Source: Deltaproteobacteria bacterium UBA6601 (GTDB lineage Bacteria; Myxococcota_A; UBA796; UBA9615). Taken from it: a stretch of 13,654 nt of DNA. Of this stretch, positions 5,333 through 13,477 are shown piece after piece. The notes beneath the pieces were generated by a model, which saw only the letters and a list, made by a program, of their open reading frames with translations, made no database searches and had not been told where the DNA came from. A program made the position numbers and the translations under genes. Every line of letters starts with the position of its first letter. Within the stretch, counting starts at the first letter, position 1. The stretch is taken from NCBI GenBank assembly GCA_002433485.1, contig DJIF01000066.1:1-13654 (forward strand), in the 5' to 3' direction.

Positions 5333-8206
5333 CTACTTCAGCCAGATCTTTGCGTAGTTAGTCCCGTCGGAGCTGCAACATAACCGCGCGGTGTCCGGGC
5401 TGGCGTTTTCGTAAAGCCACTCGCAGTTGGAGTAGGTGTCGCCAACGATTCCATGACGGCTGACTGAGTAGTTGATGCCGTTTACGGTCAGAGTGTGGTT
5501 TTCCCAAGCCTGCATGCCGCCCCCATGGGCACCGGCATTGTGTGTGAAGTCGTGTGTGCCACTGTTGTAGGGATTTGCTCGCTGAGCGTGTCGATAGTTA
5601 ATCTTGTAGGAGCTACCGTGTGTGCCCCACTCTCCCACATGGCGAATGGCCCGGAAGGCATCGAAGCTCGAGTAATTCAGTTTCTTTATGTACCAGGTTC
5701 GCGTGGAACTCACCGTGTCCCCTTGGTGCAAGGTGTTGAGATGATCGACCTCGACGCGCATGATCGTGTCTGAGCTTGCATTGAAGATGTTGTTGAATTG
5801 AATTTGGTCGTAGCTCGCCCAATCGGAGTGGTCATTGTTGGCGAGGTTGGCTTCATTCCATCCATTCACAGGGTATTTACGTTCCGCAGAGCCATTGCTG
5901 TCACGAACTACAGTGACCAGTGTCCAGCCGCCGCCATCCGTTGTCATGTCGCAGTAGGCTTGGAAGGGATCCGACCCTGTAGGATCAATCCAATAGGTTC
6001 CATCGCCATTGCTGGAATGAATGCCCCCGTCAAGAATGTCCCGACAGGTGGTGCCTGGACAGGATGGCCCGCTTCCCGGTTGGCAGCCAATTGTCACTGA
6101 AGCTGAGCCAGCCGTGCCGGTTAGGGGTATTGGATCGTTGTCAGTAGCTGTGACTTCGCAGGTCCATTGCTCATCGTTACTGGTCGCTGAGGAAGGTACG
6201 GTCAGGGTGAAATTTTCCTGTACATTGCTTTGGCTGTACGCAGTAGGAGTTCCACCTTCGAGCCAGGTGAACTCGTAGGTGAGTAGATCACCTGTTCCGT
6301 CAGGATCGCTGGACTCCTGACCTACCGGGATGGAGCAATGTAGTTGCTCTGTATCCTCGGGCTCTGCGGGATCGATGGCCACTCCAGGAGGTCCCGGCGG
6401 GCTGTTCTGGATGGTGACGGTGCCTGATGAGACCGGGCTTCCCTGAGCGCTGCCATCGTCGGGGGTGATGGTGACTGAGATGACGTCACCCTTGGCGAAG
6501 AAGCTGGCATCGAGCACTTGCGAGTCGGGGCCAATAGAGCCACCAGAGTTCGTACTCCACTGGTACACGTAGCCCTCGGTATCGGCCGGGTCAGGGTCCG
6601 ACCATCCAGAAGCCACCGCAGTGAGGTCGGTGTTGGTGTAGGCGGCGGTCGGGGTGATGCTGACCGAGGCGACCGCTGGCGGCGTATTCTGGGCGATCAC
6701 CGTGTTGCTGGTGACCGGTGTGCCGGCCTGCTCTCCATCCCAGGGGGTCAACTCCAGAGAGATACTGTCCCCGGCGTCGAAGTCACTGCCTGAGATGCTG
6801 GTGGCGCTCGACACCAAGCTTCCGTCCACGGTCCAGGAGTACTGGTAGCCCTCGGTGTCGCCATCCGCGTCGCTCCAGCCACTGGGCGTGACGGTGATGG
6901 TGTCTGCCTCGATGGGGCTGCTGGGCAGGATGAGGGCCGAGGTGACGGTTGCTGGCGTGTTAGCGACGGTCACCGTGCCCGAGGTGACGGGTGTTCCCGA
7001 GCCGTCTGAGTCGACGGGAGTCGCCTCGCACTGCAGCACGTTATGCTTATTAAAGGCGCTGCCCGAGATGCTCGCAGCGTTGATAGAGGGCTGGCCGTCG
7101 ACAATCCACTGATAGGTGTATCCCTCAACATCGGCCGGATCGGGGTCGACCCAGCCGTTCGGTGTGCAGGTAAAGGTGCTGGTCTCGGTGCCCGCGCTGG
7201 GGTCGATAGCCACCGCGCTAATGGATGGCAGGGTGTTGACGGTGGTGACTCGGTTGGACTCCAAAGGCAGTCCGTCCTCTGTGCCATCGTTAGCGATGAC
7301 AACGACATAGACCTCCTGGGCCTTGTCGAAGTGGTCGGAACTCAGCGTCGTGCCGTCCTCGCCGGTGACCAGCGCGCCGGCGACGTACCAGGCATAGCTA
7401 AGGATGACTGTGTCGCCGTCGGCATCGGGCTCGGCTACCGCGGTGAGGCTAATAGTCGTCCCTTCGGCCGGATCGGTGGGGGTGATTTCAGCCTGCGACA
7501 CGACGGGGAGGGCATTCGCGATGGTAACGGTGGCGGTAGCGGCATCGCCGTCGATGGTGCCATCGTTAGGCGTGACGCTGACGGTCCAGGTTTCACCACG
7601 GGTGGTGTCGGCAGCTGAAATCGTGTTGAAGCCAGCATGAGCGGCTGACGGGTTGGTGTTGAGGCTCCAGGTGATGGTGGTGGTGACGGTGTCGTCGTCG
7701 ACATCGGCCGTGACCAGTGTCAGCACGATGTCGTCGATGGTGGTGGCGGCGGTGGGGCTGAGTTCGACCGTGACGCCGGGCGCGGTATTGAGGACGGTGA
7801 CCTCAGCGGTGACGGGGGGGCCTTCCAGATTGGTAGCGTCGTAGGCGGTGACAATGACCTGCCAGACATCTCCGCTGCTGGTCGCAGAGGCGGGAATGGT
7901 GGTGGCGTCGGCATAGTCAGCGCGCGGCGAGCCGTTATGCAACCAGGTGGCGCGATAGCCGACCAGATCATCGTTAGGGTCGCTGGCTTCGATGATGACT
8001 GAGTAGCTCAGGTCATCGCTGGTCGTGGGACTCAGTGGAGCGAGGCTGATCTGAGGCTCGTCGGGAGGCTCGGCAGGCGCAGGCGTGGTGTCATCGTCAT
8101 AGACCGTGGAGTCGTCGTCATCGAGGGTGCCGGTTGGCTGACAGCCTCACAGCAACGTTAAAAGTGCGCAAAGAACGGGTGCATAGGTGTTACGACACAT
8201 GCTCAC
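5333..8206 (-). CDS. Ig-like repeat / fibrinogen-like surface lipoprotein, interrupted by in-frame TGA in the lipobox
   Basis: Read from GTG at 8206 (GGAGGAG six nt upstream), the frame gives MSMCRNTYAPVLCALLTLL, then TGA (8147-8149), then GCQPTGTLDDDDSTVYDDD. A lipoprotein signal, a lipobox Cys and an Asp-rich linker are all present, with the stop in the -2 lipobox position. After the linker come seven Ig-like/PKD-like units of about 85-100 residues, separated by NTPP-like joints. Typical unit parts are SGWSDPDPADTEGYVYQW and SSGTVTIQN. The last ~239 residues are a fibrinogen-like domain (CRDILDGG, YWIDP, AYCDMTTDGGGWTLV). The first Ig unit begins upstream of 7942 (PQISLAPLSP), so the TTG at 7942 is not the real start. 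As read, translation would stop after 19 codons: a pseudogene, a sequencing error, or a recoded or reinitiated gene. Expected role: cell-surface adhesion or glycan recognition (inference). Confidence 0.8.
8147..8149 (-). other. In-frame TGA stop inside lipoprotein signal peptide
   Basis: Minus-strand codon 20 from GTG 8206 is TGA, between CTG (Leu) and GGC TGT (Gly-Cys of the lipobox). Coding character is intact on both sides: a hydrophobic core before, and Cys, an Asp-rich linker and an Ig unit after. One base change would restore a sense codon. Confidence 0.85.
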
Positions 8207-8230
8207 AGTGGGCTCCTCCCTCACGCCAGC

Positions 8231-8243
8231 GTCTGACGCAGAC
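8231..8243. promoter_or_regulatory. Small inverted repeat upstream of the 8206 start
   Basis: GTCTG-ACG-CAGAC is a perfect 5-bp inverted repeat with a 3-nt spacer, 25-37 bp upstream of the GTG at 8206 and just upstream of its GGAGGAG. It could be an operator half-site pair or a 5'UTR hairpin; it is short enough to arise by chance. Confidence 0.2.
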
Positions 8244-8389
8244 AAGCAGCCTACCGCGAAGTGCTCGTCAAAAGGACGGACTCTCCCCTCTTTTAACATT
8301 CGATATTGCCCTTATCGAGTAAGGCGCAGGCCTGGTAGAAACCTGTTCAATCCTTAGACGCGGCAAGAGTCAAGATTGCCGAACCCAAC

Positions 8390-8414
8390 CCAGGCGCGCA
8401 GGGAAGGTTAGCAA
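8390..8414 (-). repeat. Dispersed repeat core, copy 4
   Basis: Fourth copy of the 25-bp core (GGGAAGGTTAGCAAATGG at its right end), matching copy 3 at 23 of 25 positions. It lies in the 241-bp gap between the two fibrinogen-like lipoprotein genes, 184 bp upstream of the GTG at 8206. The flanking CTGGAGGG seen at copies 1 and 3 is changed to CCTGGGTTGGG, so this copy does not supply a Shine-Dalgarno sequence. Confidence 0.6.
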
Positions 8415-8447
8415 ATGGTGCTCGAAGTCCTGTAGCTGCGCTGTCGC

Positions 8448-10922
8448 TCAGCGGATGTAGATCACGTAGCGCCAGGGCAGCGAGGTCTGGATGCTTGAAT
8501 CGTTGCCGGCTTCGCAGCAGGGGTTGCCGTCGTACCAGTTAGCCCACTGGCTGAAGCTTGAGCCGTTGTTGTCAAAACCCCAGGTGATGATCTGGCCGTC
8601 GTAGCCCATGCCTACGTGGGGATAGCTCGGCTGGTTGCCGGTTCGGATCAAGCGACTGTTCCCAGAGGGCTGGATGGTCATGGTCGCAATGTTCACATCA
8701 TCGCCACAGTAGCCGTCGAGGTGGCAGACACCGGCCAGGCCACTGGAGACCGAGTAGGTGCCGTAGTGGGTGACGTCATCTGAGCTCGATGGTGCCCAGC
8801 CATAGACCACTTCGGTGTAGTCGCCGAGGGGAATGTTGGAGGTGTGAATGCCGGTGCTGGTGGAGTCGGGCAGTACCGGCTGGCTCATGTCCTGATTGTT
8901 GGTGATCGAGGCATGGAAGTTGGCCGCCTCGGTGTTGTTGTTGGCTCGCTCCATCATGTTGAACACGGCAAGCCAGCCGCCGCCATTGAAGGTCATATCG
9001 CAGTAGGCCTGGAAGCTGCTGCCATCGTTGGCTGGGTCGAGGGTGTAGATGCCGTCCGCCGAGCTGGGGTCACTGGCGAGATGAGCCGCGCAACTGGCCA
9101 GGGCGCAGGGGGGCGGGGTGCTGCCATCACAGTTGTAGTCAGGGTCGTCGCAGGCTTCGCTTGCTCCGGGGTTGTACAGGGCGCCGCCCGAGCTGTCGTC
9201 GCAGTCGTCATCGCTGGTGCCGGTGATTCCATCGGCACCGCAGGTAGTGAAGTTATCGCCATCAACGTCAAAGCCCTCGTCGATGGCACCGCTGCAGTCG
9301 TTGTCCAGGGCATCGCAGATCTCGGTGTTGCCCGGATAGCTGGCCCCTTCGCCGTCGTCGCAGTCGTCGTCGCTGGTGCCGAAGACCCCGTCGGCACCGC
9401 AGGAGTTCACCCCATCGCCGTCGCCATCGAATCCCTCGTCGATGCCGCCTGCGCAGTTGTTGTCGATGCCGTCGCAGATCTCCGCAGCGGCGGGGTGCAC
9501 CAGAGGGAGCGCATCATCACAGTCCAGCGAATTGACGCTGGCGCCGGCCGGCAGGCTGCAGGCGAGCAGAGGATTTGTCGAGTCCCCGTAGCTGTCGCCA
9601 TCAATGTCGGCATAGAAGGTGCTGCCCAACCCTTCGTCGATGCCAGCTGCGCAGTTGTTGTCGGCGCCGTCGCAGACCTCGCTGGCGCCGGGATTGCTGG
9701 TGGCGTCGAGATCGTCGCAGTCGCTGGAGTCGCTGATGTAGCCCGGCGGCGGAGTGCAGGCCGTCACATACAAGGTGGGGTTGCCGTAGCTGTCACCGTC
9801 CAGATCGGCGTGCCAGTTGCTCGGTGCGGCAGCGCCCTCGTCGACCTGGCCATTGCAGTCGTTGTCCGCCTGGTCGCAGATCTCGGTGGCGCCGGGGTTA
9901 ACAGCGGCGTTGAGGTCATCGCAGTCACCTGCATCAGCAATGTAGTTGGGCGGTGCGCTGCAGGCGGTGGTCGACAGGGCTGGATTACCAAAAGTGTCGC
10001 TGTCGAAGTCGGCGTACCAGGTCGTGGGTGCCGCGGCTCCCTCGTCGATCTGGCTGTTGCAATCATTGTCGAGCTCGTCGCAGATCTCGGTTGCCCCGGG
10101 GTAGGCAGCGGCATTGAGGTCGTCGCAATCATTGGAGTCGCCCACGTAGCCCGGCGGCTGGTCGCAGGCGCTGGTGCTGGTAGCGAACCTGCCGTAGCCG
10201 TCGCCGTCGGCATCGAGGTACCAGGTGGTCTCGCCGGTTGCACCGGCTTCGTCGACCTGGCCATCGCAGTCGTTGTCGATGCTGTCGCAGGACTCGGGGC
10301 TCGGTATGCTCAGGGCAGCGTCGCTGTCGTCGCAGTCCTCACAGGCAGCCGTGCCGTCGTTGTCTGCGTCTTCGTAGCCGACCGAGCCGTCGCAGTTGTA
10401 GTCGGCAGGATCGCTGCAGTCCGCTTCAGTGGCGCCGGGGTGGAAGCTGGGGTCAGCATCGTTGCAGTCATCGGCTACGGCCGAATAGCCGTGCGGGTTA
10501 TTGCAGGCTACCTGGCTGCTGGCAGGGTCTCCGTAGCCATCGCCGTCGGCATCGAGGTACCAGGTGGGAGCATCGATTGCGCCTTCTTCAGTGTCGCCAT
10601 CACAGTTGTGGTCGATGTCATCGCAGAGCTCGTCGGCAAGGGCGTTGACGCTGGCATCGCCGTCGTCGCAGTCGCCGCCGCCGGGGCTGAAGCCGTCGCC
10701 ATCGAGGTCATTGTCTGAGTCATCGTCATCGCCCGCGGAGTCATCGTCATCTCCGCTGGCGGAGTCGTCGTCATCTCCGCTGGTGGTGTCGTCGTCTCCG
10801 CTGGTGGTGTCGTCGTCTCCGCTGGCAGAGTCGGCGGCGTCTATTACCACCTCCCCGCAGGCGGATCCGAGGCTGAGGAAAATGCCCGCAAGAAGCAGGT
10901 TAAGTGATTGCTTGTAGCTCAT
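8448..10922 (-). CDS. MopE-type repeat / fibrinogen-like surface lipoprotein
   Basis: An 824-residue predicted surface lipoprotein. It starts MSYKQSLNLLLAGIFLSLGS with a hydrophobic signal and a GSAC lipobox (Cys22; Gly at -3 is less usual). Residues 31-74 are an Asp-rich linker (SGDDDTTSGDDD, DDDDSAG). Residues ~75-600 hold about nine MopE-type metal-binding-like units with the pattern DCDD..., PGATEICD, DNDCNG.(I/V)DEG, several joined by TWYLDADGDGYG segments; such repeats are known from MopE of methanotrophs and are common in myxobacterial surface proteins. Residues ~606-824 form a fibrinogen-like domain (SFQAYCDMTFNGGGW, ending PWRYVIYIR) with several Cys. The start at 10922 is chosen because AAGGGG lies six nt upstream and a proper signal peptide follows; the ATG at 10976 would bury that signal. 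It shares head and anchor with the neighbouring 5333-8206 gene but has a different stalk. Confidence 0.9.
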   Translation of the reverse strand: MSYKQSLNLLLAGIFLSLGSACGEVVIDAADSASGDDDTTSGDDDTTSGDDDDSASGDDDDSAGDDDDSDNDLDGDGFSPGGGDCDDGDASVNALADELCDDIDHNCDGDTEEGAIDAPTWYLDADGDGYGDPASSQVACNNPHGYSAVADDCNDADPSFHPGATEADCSDPADYNCDGSVGYEDADNDGTAACEDCDDSDAALSIPSPESCDSIDNDCDGQVDEAGATGETTWYLDADGDGYGRFATSTSACDQPPGYVGDSNDCDDLNAAAYPGATEICDELDNDCNSQIDEGAAAPTTWYADFDSDTFGNPALSTTACSAPPNYIADAGDCDDLNAAVNPGATEICDQADNDCNGQVDEGAAAPSNWHADLDGDSYGNPTLYVTACTPPPGYISDSSDCDDLDATSNPGASEVCDGADNNCAAGIDEGLGSTFYADIDGDSYGDSTNPLLACSLPAGASVNSLDCDDALPLVHPAAAEICDGIDNNCAGGIDEGFDGDGDGVNSCGADGVFGTSDDDCDDGEGASYPGNTEICDALDNDCSGAIDEGFDVDGDNFTTCGADGITGTSDDDCDDSSGGALYNPGASEACDDPDYNCDGSTPPPCALASCAAHLASDPSSADGIYTLDPANDGSSFQAYCDMTFNGGGWLAVFNMMERANNNTEAANFHASITNNQDMSQPVLPDSTSTGIHTSNIPLGDYTEVVYGWAPSSSDDVTHYGTYSVSSGLAGVCHLDGYCGDDVNIATMTIQPSGNSRLIRTGNQPSYPHVGMGYDGQIITWGFDNNGSSFSQWANWYDGNPCCEAGNDSSIQTSLPWRYVIYIR
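10714..10833 (-). repeat. Tandem coding repeat for Asp-rich linker
   Basis: Repeated 21- to 24-bp units, including two adjacent CTCCGCTGGTGGTGTCGTCG copies, encode SGDDDTT and DDDDSA blocks after the signal peptide of the 8448-10922 lipoprotein. They resemble the linker repeat at 1-148 in codon pattern (GAC/GAT runs), suggesting shared origin or shared constraint. Confidence 0.7.
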
Positions 10923-11106
10923 GTGCAGTCCCCTTTGTAGCCCGGGGATGCTACCTCGAATCGCCTTGCAGGACACTGTTGAACTACGCTGAGATAAAGC
11001 CGCCTGCGACAGGCGCTAGGCTGCCGTTCTGTAGCTGGGAAGAACTTCTAAGCGGGTCGAGCTGGGCCGAACCACCCTGGGATTTGTGAAGTCCCCAGTC
11101 GTAGCA

Positions 11107-11150
11107 AGACTACATGTAGCTTCGATCAGTGGCCTTATGTTCACTCTGAC
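11107..11150 (+). repeat. 44-bp dispersed module, copy 3
   Basis: Matches 3411-3454 at 33 of 44 ungapped positions, with the exact block GGCCTTATGTT near its right end. It includes a 10-bp palindrome CTACATGTAG at its left end. It is about 185 bp upstream of the 10922 start and 267 bp upstream of the gene at 11417. Confidence 0.6.
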
Positions 11151-11182
11151 GGTCAAGCCCCATCTAAGAATCAGGTTTACCT

Positions 11183-11226
11183 GCGGACCAGGGTCTGGAG
11201 CATGGTCTGCTGAAGGCCTGGTCCGC
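11183..11226. promoter_or_regulatory. 10-bp inverted repeat, hairpin or operator
   Basis: GCGGACCAGG (11183-11192) and CCTGGTCCGC (11217-11226) are perfect reverse complements with a 24-nt spacer containing two GGTCTG copies. No T-run follows on either strand, so a Rho-independent terminator is unlikely; a regulator site or a leader RNA hairpin is possible. Confidence 0.4.
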
Positions 11227-11326
11227 TCCTCAGGAACTCTCGTTTGGTGTTTGGCAAATAAACTCCAGACAACTTCTTGACAATTGAGAACCGGAACCCA
11301 GGTTGAAGACAAGGGCGGAAATGCTT

Positions 11327-11410
11327 TCCTCCCGAAACGGCAAACCGGTGGCGACGCCGGGACGCAAAGCTTCGGGCCTGCAGATGCAGGCGGCCGGGCT
11401 ACCGAAGGAG
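11327..11410 (+). ncRNA. Cyclic-di-GMP-I (GEMM-I) riboswitch
   Basis: The conserved GEMM-I core is present in order: GGCAAACC (11339-11346), a hairpin CCGGTG-GCGA-CGCCGG (11345-11360) with a GNRA tetraloop, GGGACGCAAAGC (11359-11370), a second hairpin GCCTGC-AGAT-GCAGGC (11376-11391), then GGCCGGGCTACCG (11392-11404). Aligned by eye to Vibrio Vc2, the ligand-contact bases G20, A47 and C92 fall on G11340, A11367 and C11402. Having G at position 20 favours c-di-GMP over the cGAMP-selective variant, which has A there. Closing pairs CG/CG (11338-11339 with 11403-11404) and CTCC/GGAG (11329-11332 with 11407-11410) would place the Shine-Dalgarno AAGGAG in the P1 stem. This suggests translational control, with ligand binding most simply lowering expression (inference). 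Confidence 0.93.
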
Positions 11411-11416
11411 TAAGAC

Positions 11417-13042
11417 ATGTCTCTTTACAACCCCTGCTCACGTTCCCATCGATCCACACGAAACCTCTGCCGGAAGGTTACGAGCCTCGGCGCGGCCTTG
11501 GGACTCAGCTCCCTCATGCTGCTTGTTGGCTGTGAAGCCCAATCTGTAGACGGCTTGCAGGACGAGGATAGCCTCGCTGGCCAGGCGGAGATGTCGGTCC
11601 GGATAACCGGCTCAGTCATCGACATCACGCCTTACGATGCAGTGAATTCGCTTGACTCAATGGTTGGTGACCCTGGTTTGGGACTTAGAATCCTTGCCCT
11701 CAATCTGGCAGACAACTCGGTCCATTTGGCTGCGCTTCCAGAGGGTCAACTCGATCTTGAACTGGCTTCAGGTGACTACGCTTTGGCAATACTCGACGGG
11801 AACAACACGCCATTGGGTCTTGCCGTTAGTGGTACTACCTCGATCTCCTTGCGCTCGGAAGCAGCGTCAGAGATCGCTCTGGGCCGTCTTGAGTTGGATC
11901 GCTCTACTCAAATCGTCACGGTAGAGACCCCCCCAGTTGCTGTTGAAAGCCGCGCACTTCCTGACCTGGTTGATCTTGTGGCCATCGTGATGGAGGAGTC
12001 CGAGGATGGTGCTAATCAAGTCGACCTTTCAGTCCTTCAGTCAGTTGGAGACGCAGACGGTGATGGTGTGCCCAATTTCCTCGACAATGACTCGAACGCA
12101 AACGGTCTTTACGACTCAGTCGAGGGCTTCCATCCCTGCGTTTTGAGCTATGAGCTTGGTACGAGTCACACAGGAATCGGCGATCTTCAGGAATCGGACT
12201 GTGTGGTCTTCGACAACCTCAAGTTGAACAGTACGCAACTGCTCCAAGGCGACGGGGACGTGCTCCCGCACACGGACAAACACATCATTACCTACCAACT
12301 GACCGTACCCAGTACTTTGGTTCCCAACATTGTGGATGTGCGGGTGCCGATGCACCCGATGTTCGCCGATGGACAGGTGGCCAACTACGCGGGTGGCTTC
12401 GCCTTTAGTAGTCCAACTCCAGCTGTCGGTTCAGCCTGGTCTGCAAACAACTACAAGCTGCATCACGCCATCGATCCGAACGGCGATGATGTGTTCACCC
12501 TGTGGGTCGACACCACCACAGATCCTGCTCCTGCGATCTTTCAGTTTGAGGTGGAGCTGGTTACCGGAACTGTGGCGACCTTCACGACTCGTTTGGCCTA
12601 CGTGTTTCACACCGCGCCTAAGGTGCACACCATCACCGACGGCGTGACATCGACCCACCCGAGCTACCCGATGAGCAGCGGTGACTCTGGCACTGCGGCT
12701 AACCCAATTGTTATCGATCCCTCGGCGACAGCAGTAACCCTGTACGCGGACCGTCCTTTGGTTCAAGCAGGCGGTGCTGAGATCTGTGGGATGGATTTCC
12801 AGGCACACATCTTCTACCTGGACTCGGCTGGGCATCAGATGAACACGGTGGCCGACATCAGTCCTCGGGTTTTGGACAGCAGTCCCTGCCTGCCTGGATT
12901 CGACCTGCCCTTGGTGATGGACACCGCAACCTGGTTCCCAACGACCTGGTCTGGGCTGCCGGTGAGTGGTTACAAGATCGACTTCACCTCAGTCGCACAC
13001 AACGGTGACAACTCAGCCGAATTCTTCTGGTTCACTCGTTAG
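11417..13042 (+). CDS. Riboswitch-controlled lipoprotein of unknown function
   Basis: A 541-residue protein. The N-terminus has an Arg/Lys-rich stretch (10-20), a hydrophobic core and a lipobox LVGC with Cys39, so it is a predicted lipoprotein. Residues ~60-170 look like a beta-sandwich of the carboxypeptidase-regulatory-like type (VRITGSVIDI, LPEGQLDLELASGDYALAIL). Residues 211-232 (GDADGDGVPNFLDNDSNANG) match a thrombospondin type 3-like calcium-binding motif. The C-terminal 300 residues are Asp/Thr-rich with no family I recognise; several Cys occur (240, 264 region and the C-terminal part). Start at 11417: AAGGAG six nt upstream, directly at the 3' end of the c-di-GMP-I riboswitch. Genes under such riboswitches often encode surface adhesins, matrix or motility components, so a role in attachment is a reasonable guess, but it rests on context only. 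Confidence 0.88.
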   Translation: MSLYNPCSRSHRSTRNLCRKVTSLGAALGLSSLMLLVGCEAQSVDGLQDEDSLAGQAEMSVRITGSVIDITPYDAVNSLDSMVGDPGLGLRILALNLADNSVHLAALPEGQLDLELASGDYALAILDGNNTPLGLAVSGTTSISLRSEAASEIALGRLELDRSTQIVTVETPPVAVESRALPDLVDLVAIVMEESEDGANQVDLSVLQSVGDADGDGVPNFLDNDSNANGLYDSVEGFHPCVLSYELGTSHTGIGDLQESDCVVFDNLKLNSTQLLQGDGDVLPHTDKHIITYQLTVPSTLVPNIVDVRVPMHPMFADGQVANYAGGFAFSSPTPAVGSAWSANNYKLHHAIDPNGDDVFTLWVDTTTDPAPAIFQFEVELVTGTVATFTTRLAYVFHTAPKVHTITDGVTSTHPSYPMSSGDSGTAANPIVIDPSATAVTLYADRPLVQAGGAEICGMDFQAHIFYLDSAGHQMNTVADISPRVLDSSPCLPGFDLPLVMDTATWFPTTWSGLPVSGYKIDFTSVAHNGDNSAEFFWFTR

Positions 13043-13477
13043 AAGATTTCGTCAAAGGACGCGGCAAAGCGGCCGCCTTGCCCCGAGTGGGCAGGGCGGT
13101 CGATTTGCTTGGGCTTAAGGGATCTGGGAGGTCGTTGGAAACAGAGCTTATTGTCATTGATAGGTTTGGAATTCGGCCTTAGAGAAGCTCTCGACTTCGC
13201 TAGGCCTCGATGCCGAGTACCTGGAGACTTACCGCAACTGGGGCATGTATCTCGACGGTTTGGACAGCGCGCAGCGAGCATTTTTTGGATTGGCAGTGTG
13301 CTGTCTTACGGGGTTTCGACCGCCGGAGACTGGCGGCAGTCATTTGCCGCCTCGTCTTGGTTGGTGGCCAACATCGCGGCGATTGCATCTGCGGAGGGCC
13401 AATGAGATGCTCCACTGACTGATCGAAGTGGCGGCGGAGCACTCAGAAGGGTCCCACTTGCCGCAGTGGGGTAGTTG
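13043..13477. other. Intergenic region, possible gene remnant
   Basis: About 435 bp with no gene I can support. A plus-strand frame is open from 13164 to 13418 (only ATG at 13245, 57 codons to the stop) and contains a protein-like stretch LDAEYLETYRNWGMYLDGLD, then SAQRAFFGLAV. It could be a decayed gene, but no family was recognised and its 3' half looks non-coding. Just after the 13042 stop, GGCAAAGC-GGCC-GCCTTGCC (13063-13082) and TGCCC-CGAGT-GGGCA (13079-13093) are overlapping, mutually exclusive hairpins without a T tract; they may help end the 11417 transcript. Confidence 0.35.
13453..13470 (+). promoter_or_regulatory. Hairpin over the likely RBS of the 13478 gene
   Basis: CCCACT (13453-13458) and AGTGGG (13465-13470) form a perfect 6-bp stem with loop TGCCGC. 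The only Shine-Dalgarno-like sequence for the ATG at 13478 is GTGGGG (13467-13471 region), so the stem would cover it. This may tune translation; the stem is short. Confidence 0.3.

Larger units (their letters stand above)
10923..11326. other. Divergent intergenic region with inverted repeats
   Basis: About 400 bp between the 10922 minus-strand start and the riboswitch at 11327. No supported gene. It holds the third 44-bp module (11107-11150) and several inverted repeats: CTACATGTAG (11110-11119), CAGGT-TT-ACCTG (11172-11183) and a 10-bp stem GCGGACCAGG/CCTGGTCCGC (11183-11226). TTGACA at 11278-11283 resembles a -35 box, but no fitting -10 box follows at 16-18 bp. Promoters for both divergent lipoprotein genes must lie here. 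Confidence 0.6.

Noticed and set aside
7940..7942. TTG at 7942 as the start of the Ig-like/fibrinogen-like gene
   Set aside because: It lies within the first Ig unit, whose beginning plus linker and lipobox are encoded upstream in the same frame.
8147..8149. TGA read as a sense codon throughout this organism
   Set aside because: The ABC transporter ends at TGA (1594-1596) with a typical C-terminal length, so general reassignment is not supported.
395..8414. Integron attC sites to explain the recurrent intergenic repeats
   Set aside because: GTTAGCA does not fit the GTTRRRY core, the modules lack the attC fold, and the genes are long and mixed in strand, with no integrase.
8439..8453. CGCTG/CAGCG hairpin at the end of the MopE-type gene as a terminator
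   Set aside because: The stem overlaps the stop codon, is only 5 bp and has no T tract on the minus strand.
8844..10718. A 624-codon open frame on the plus strand, opposite the MopE-type lipoprotein gene
   Set aside because: It is a mirror of the GC-rich Asp/Cys repeat coding on the minus strand; its Val/Ala/Gly-rich translation has no signal or family, while the minus strand has a signal peptide, repeats and a fibrinogen-like domain.
10923..10976. Start of the MopE-type lipoprotein at 10976
   Set aside because: It would put 18 polar residues before a complete signal peptide; AAGGGG precedes the ATG at 10922.
11278..11306. Standard sigma-70 promoter with TTGACA at 11278-11283
   Set aside because: No plausible -10 hexamer is found 16-18 bp downstream, so only the -35-like match remains.
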